Source of the DNA: Chloroflexaceae bacterium
Lineage (GTDB): Bacteria; Chloroflexota; Chloroflexia; Chloroflexales; Chloroflexaceae
Assembly: GCA_012034075.1 (NCBI GenBank)
Contig: JAAURD010000026.1
Span: forward strand, 1-33,886
DNA: 33,886 nt
Reading direction: 5' to 3'
Both the position numbers and the translations under genes were made by a program. Below the pieces are notes generated by a model, which saw nothing but the letters and a program-made list of their open reading frames with translations, had not been told where the DNA came from and searched no databases. Of this stretch, positions 32,838 to 33,886 are shown one piece after another. The first letter of the stretch is position 1. Each line of letters starts with the position of its first letter.

Positions 32838-33886
32838 ATGAATCAACTGGGTTTTCCGCTTCTGTCGATTATTCTCTGGCTGCCGGCACTTGGCGCGTTG
32901 CTCTTATTGCTCCTACCACGGGATCAAGCAGCGCTTCAGCGACAGGTAGCCCTGGCCGTTTCAGTCGTCGTCTTTGCCTTTTCATGCGTTTTGCCGGTCT
33001 ATTTTCAGGCTGAGGGCCTGGAAACACCAGTCATGCAGTTTGTGGACCAGGTGCCCTGGATTCCATCGTGGGGTATCTCATATCTCATAGGCATCGACGG
33101 CATCAGTCTGTGGCTGATAGTGCTGACAACGTTTCTCACCCCATTTGCGCTGCTCTCCAGTTGGGGCGCTATCACTACCCACGTGCGATCCTTCCAGATG
33201 TTGATGCTGCTGCTCGAAACGGCCATGCTGGGCGTTTTTGTTGCGCAAGACCTGTTCCTGTTTTACGTCTTCTGGGAGTTTTCGCTCATTCCAATGGCCT
33301 TTATGATTGGCATCTGGGGCAGTGAGCGTCGGGTGTATGCGGCGGTCAAGTTCTTTATCTACACCTTTGCCGGTTCCGTCTTGATGCTGTTGGCAATCAT
33401 CGTGCTGGCGTTTCTGCACCAACAAGCCATAGGCCAGACAGACATCACCTTCAACATGATGACCCTGACCCAGCATATCCAGAGCGGCGAATGGGTGATC
33501 GATACGAACATGGCACGGGCACTCTTTGGTGCATTCTTCCTGGCCTTCGCCATCAAAGTCCCCATCTGGCCGTTACACACCTGGCTACCCGATGCCCATG
33601 TGCAGGCACCCACCCCTGCCTCGGTCATTCTGGCCGGCGTGCTGCTCAAACTGGGTTCCTATGGGCTTATCCGCTTTAACCTCACGCTCTTTCCCGAAGC
33701 ATCCCGCTGGGCCGCACCGGCTATCGCCATTCTTGCCGTTATCGGTATTCTCTATGGCGCCGTGCTGGCCTATGCCCAGAGCGATATGAAAAAACTGGTG
33801 GCCTATTCATCGGTCAGTCATATGGGTTTTATTGTTCTGGGAACATTTGCCTTAAATGTCGAAGGCGTGAGCGGCGCGATTATTCA
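32838..33886 (+). CDS. nuoM: NADH-quinone oxidoreductase subunit M (3' end outside window)
   Basis: The first 349 codons of an antiporter-like proton pump. It begins MNQLGFPLLSIILWLPALGA. The conserved FYVFWEFSLIPMAFMIGIWG carries the essential Glu, followed by KVPIWPLHTWLPDAHVQAPT, PASVILAGVLLKLGSYG and AQSDMKKLVAYSSVSHMGF. The frame is open to the last base of the window; nuoN is expected next. Confidence 0.96.
   Translation, partial: MNQLGFPLLSIILWLPALGALLLLLLPRDQAALQRQVALAVSVVVFAFSCVLPVYFQAEGLETPVMQFVDQVPWIPSWGISYLIGIDGISLWLIVLTTFLTPFALLSSWGAITTHVRSFQMLMLLLETAMLGVFVAQDLFLFYVFWEFSLIPMAFMIGIWGSERRVYAAVKFFIYTFAGSVLMLLAIIVLAFLHQQAIGQTDITFNMMTLTQHIQSGEWVIDTNMARALFGAFFLAFAIKVPIWPLHTWLPDAHVQAPTPASVILAGVLLKLGSYGLIRFNLTLFPEASRWAAPAIAILAVIGILYGAVLAYAQSDMKKLVAYSSVSHMGFIVLGTFALNVEGVSGAII

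Overview
The window looks like a chromosomal segment of a Chloroflexota bacterium, most likely class Chloroflexia. This is inferred from three things: a 14-subunit-type complex I operon in nuoA-to-N order; secreted proteins built from a repeated module with the signatures 'FGYP' and 'QYFERARLE', and a sugar dehydrogenase ending in 'VYLPLI'; and a gerW-like gene, an Flp-type pilin and Uma2/Rpn-like PD-(D/E)XK proteins scattered among housekeeping genes. No rRNA, tRNA, CRISPR array or complete insertion sequence was found.

Layout. 1-2.1 kb: a truncated unknown gene, a second unknown gene, a 107-bp element with terminal inverted repeats, a SnoaL-like gene and a family 2 glycosyltransferase; the last two are visibly more AT-rich than the rest. 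2.2-4.3 kb: gerW with a small membrane protein (minus), divergent from cidA/lrgA-lrgB (plus). 4.3-6.2 kb: an unusual array of repeated promoter-like modules, a 20-codon leader ORF, then xseA-xseB (exonuclease VII). 6.4-8.9 kb (minus): a membrane spermidine-synthase-like protein, YggT and a small unidentified protein. 9.2-12.9 kb: a secreted module-repeat protein, an Rpn-like nuclease with an 18-bp minisatellite, a YdjM-like membrane protein and a Uma2 nuclease. 12.9-18.6 kb (minus): a lipoprotein sugar dehydrogenase with a Calx-beta domain, a small ORF, a secreted clan GH-A glycosidase flanked on both sides by the repeat modules, a CsaA-like protein, a CDGSH iron-sulfur protein and a 53-residue Flp pilin. 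18.8-19.4 kb: an HD-domain hydrolase behind two look-alike promoters.

19.6-33.9 kb is a single operon, nuoABCDE-(DNA methyltransferase)-nuoFGHIJKLM, with nuoM cut by the window end. A consensus-quality promoter (TTGACA, 17 bp, TATCAT) precedes nuoA. The methyltransferase overlaps the end of nuoE and ends 3 nt before nuoF, so it appears to be a translationally integrated member of the operon. This is the most unusual arrangement in the window.

Seven otherwise well-conserved genes (lrgB, xseA, the spermidine-synthase-like gene, the sugar dehydrogenase, the glycosidase, csaA and nuoG) each contain one single-base frameshift, mostly in short homopolymer runs. In each case correcting one base restores a full-length family member. 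The pattern, which includes essential-type genes, points to base-calling errors in the assembly more than to real gene decay. I annotate these genes as single units and give the position of each break.
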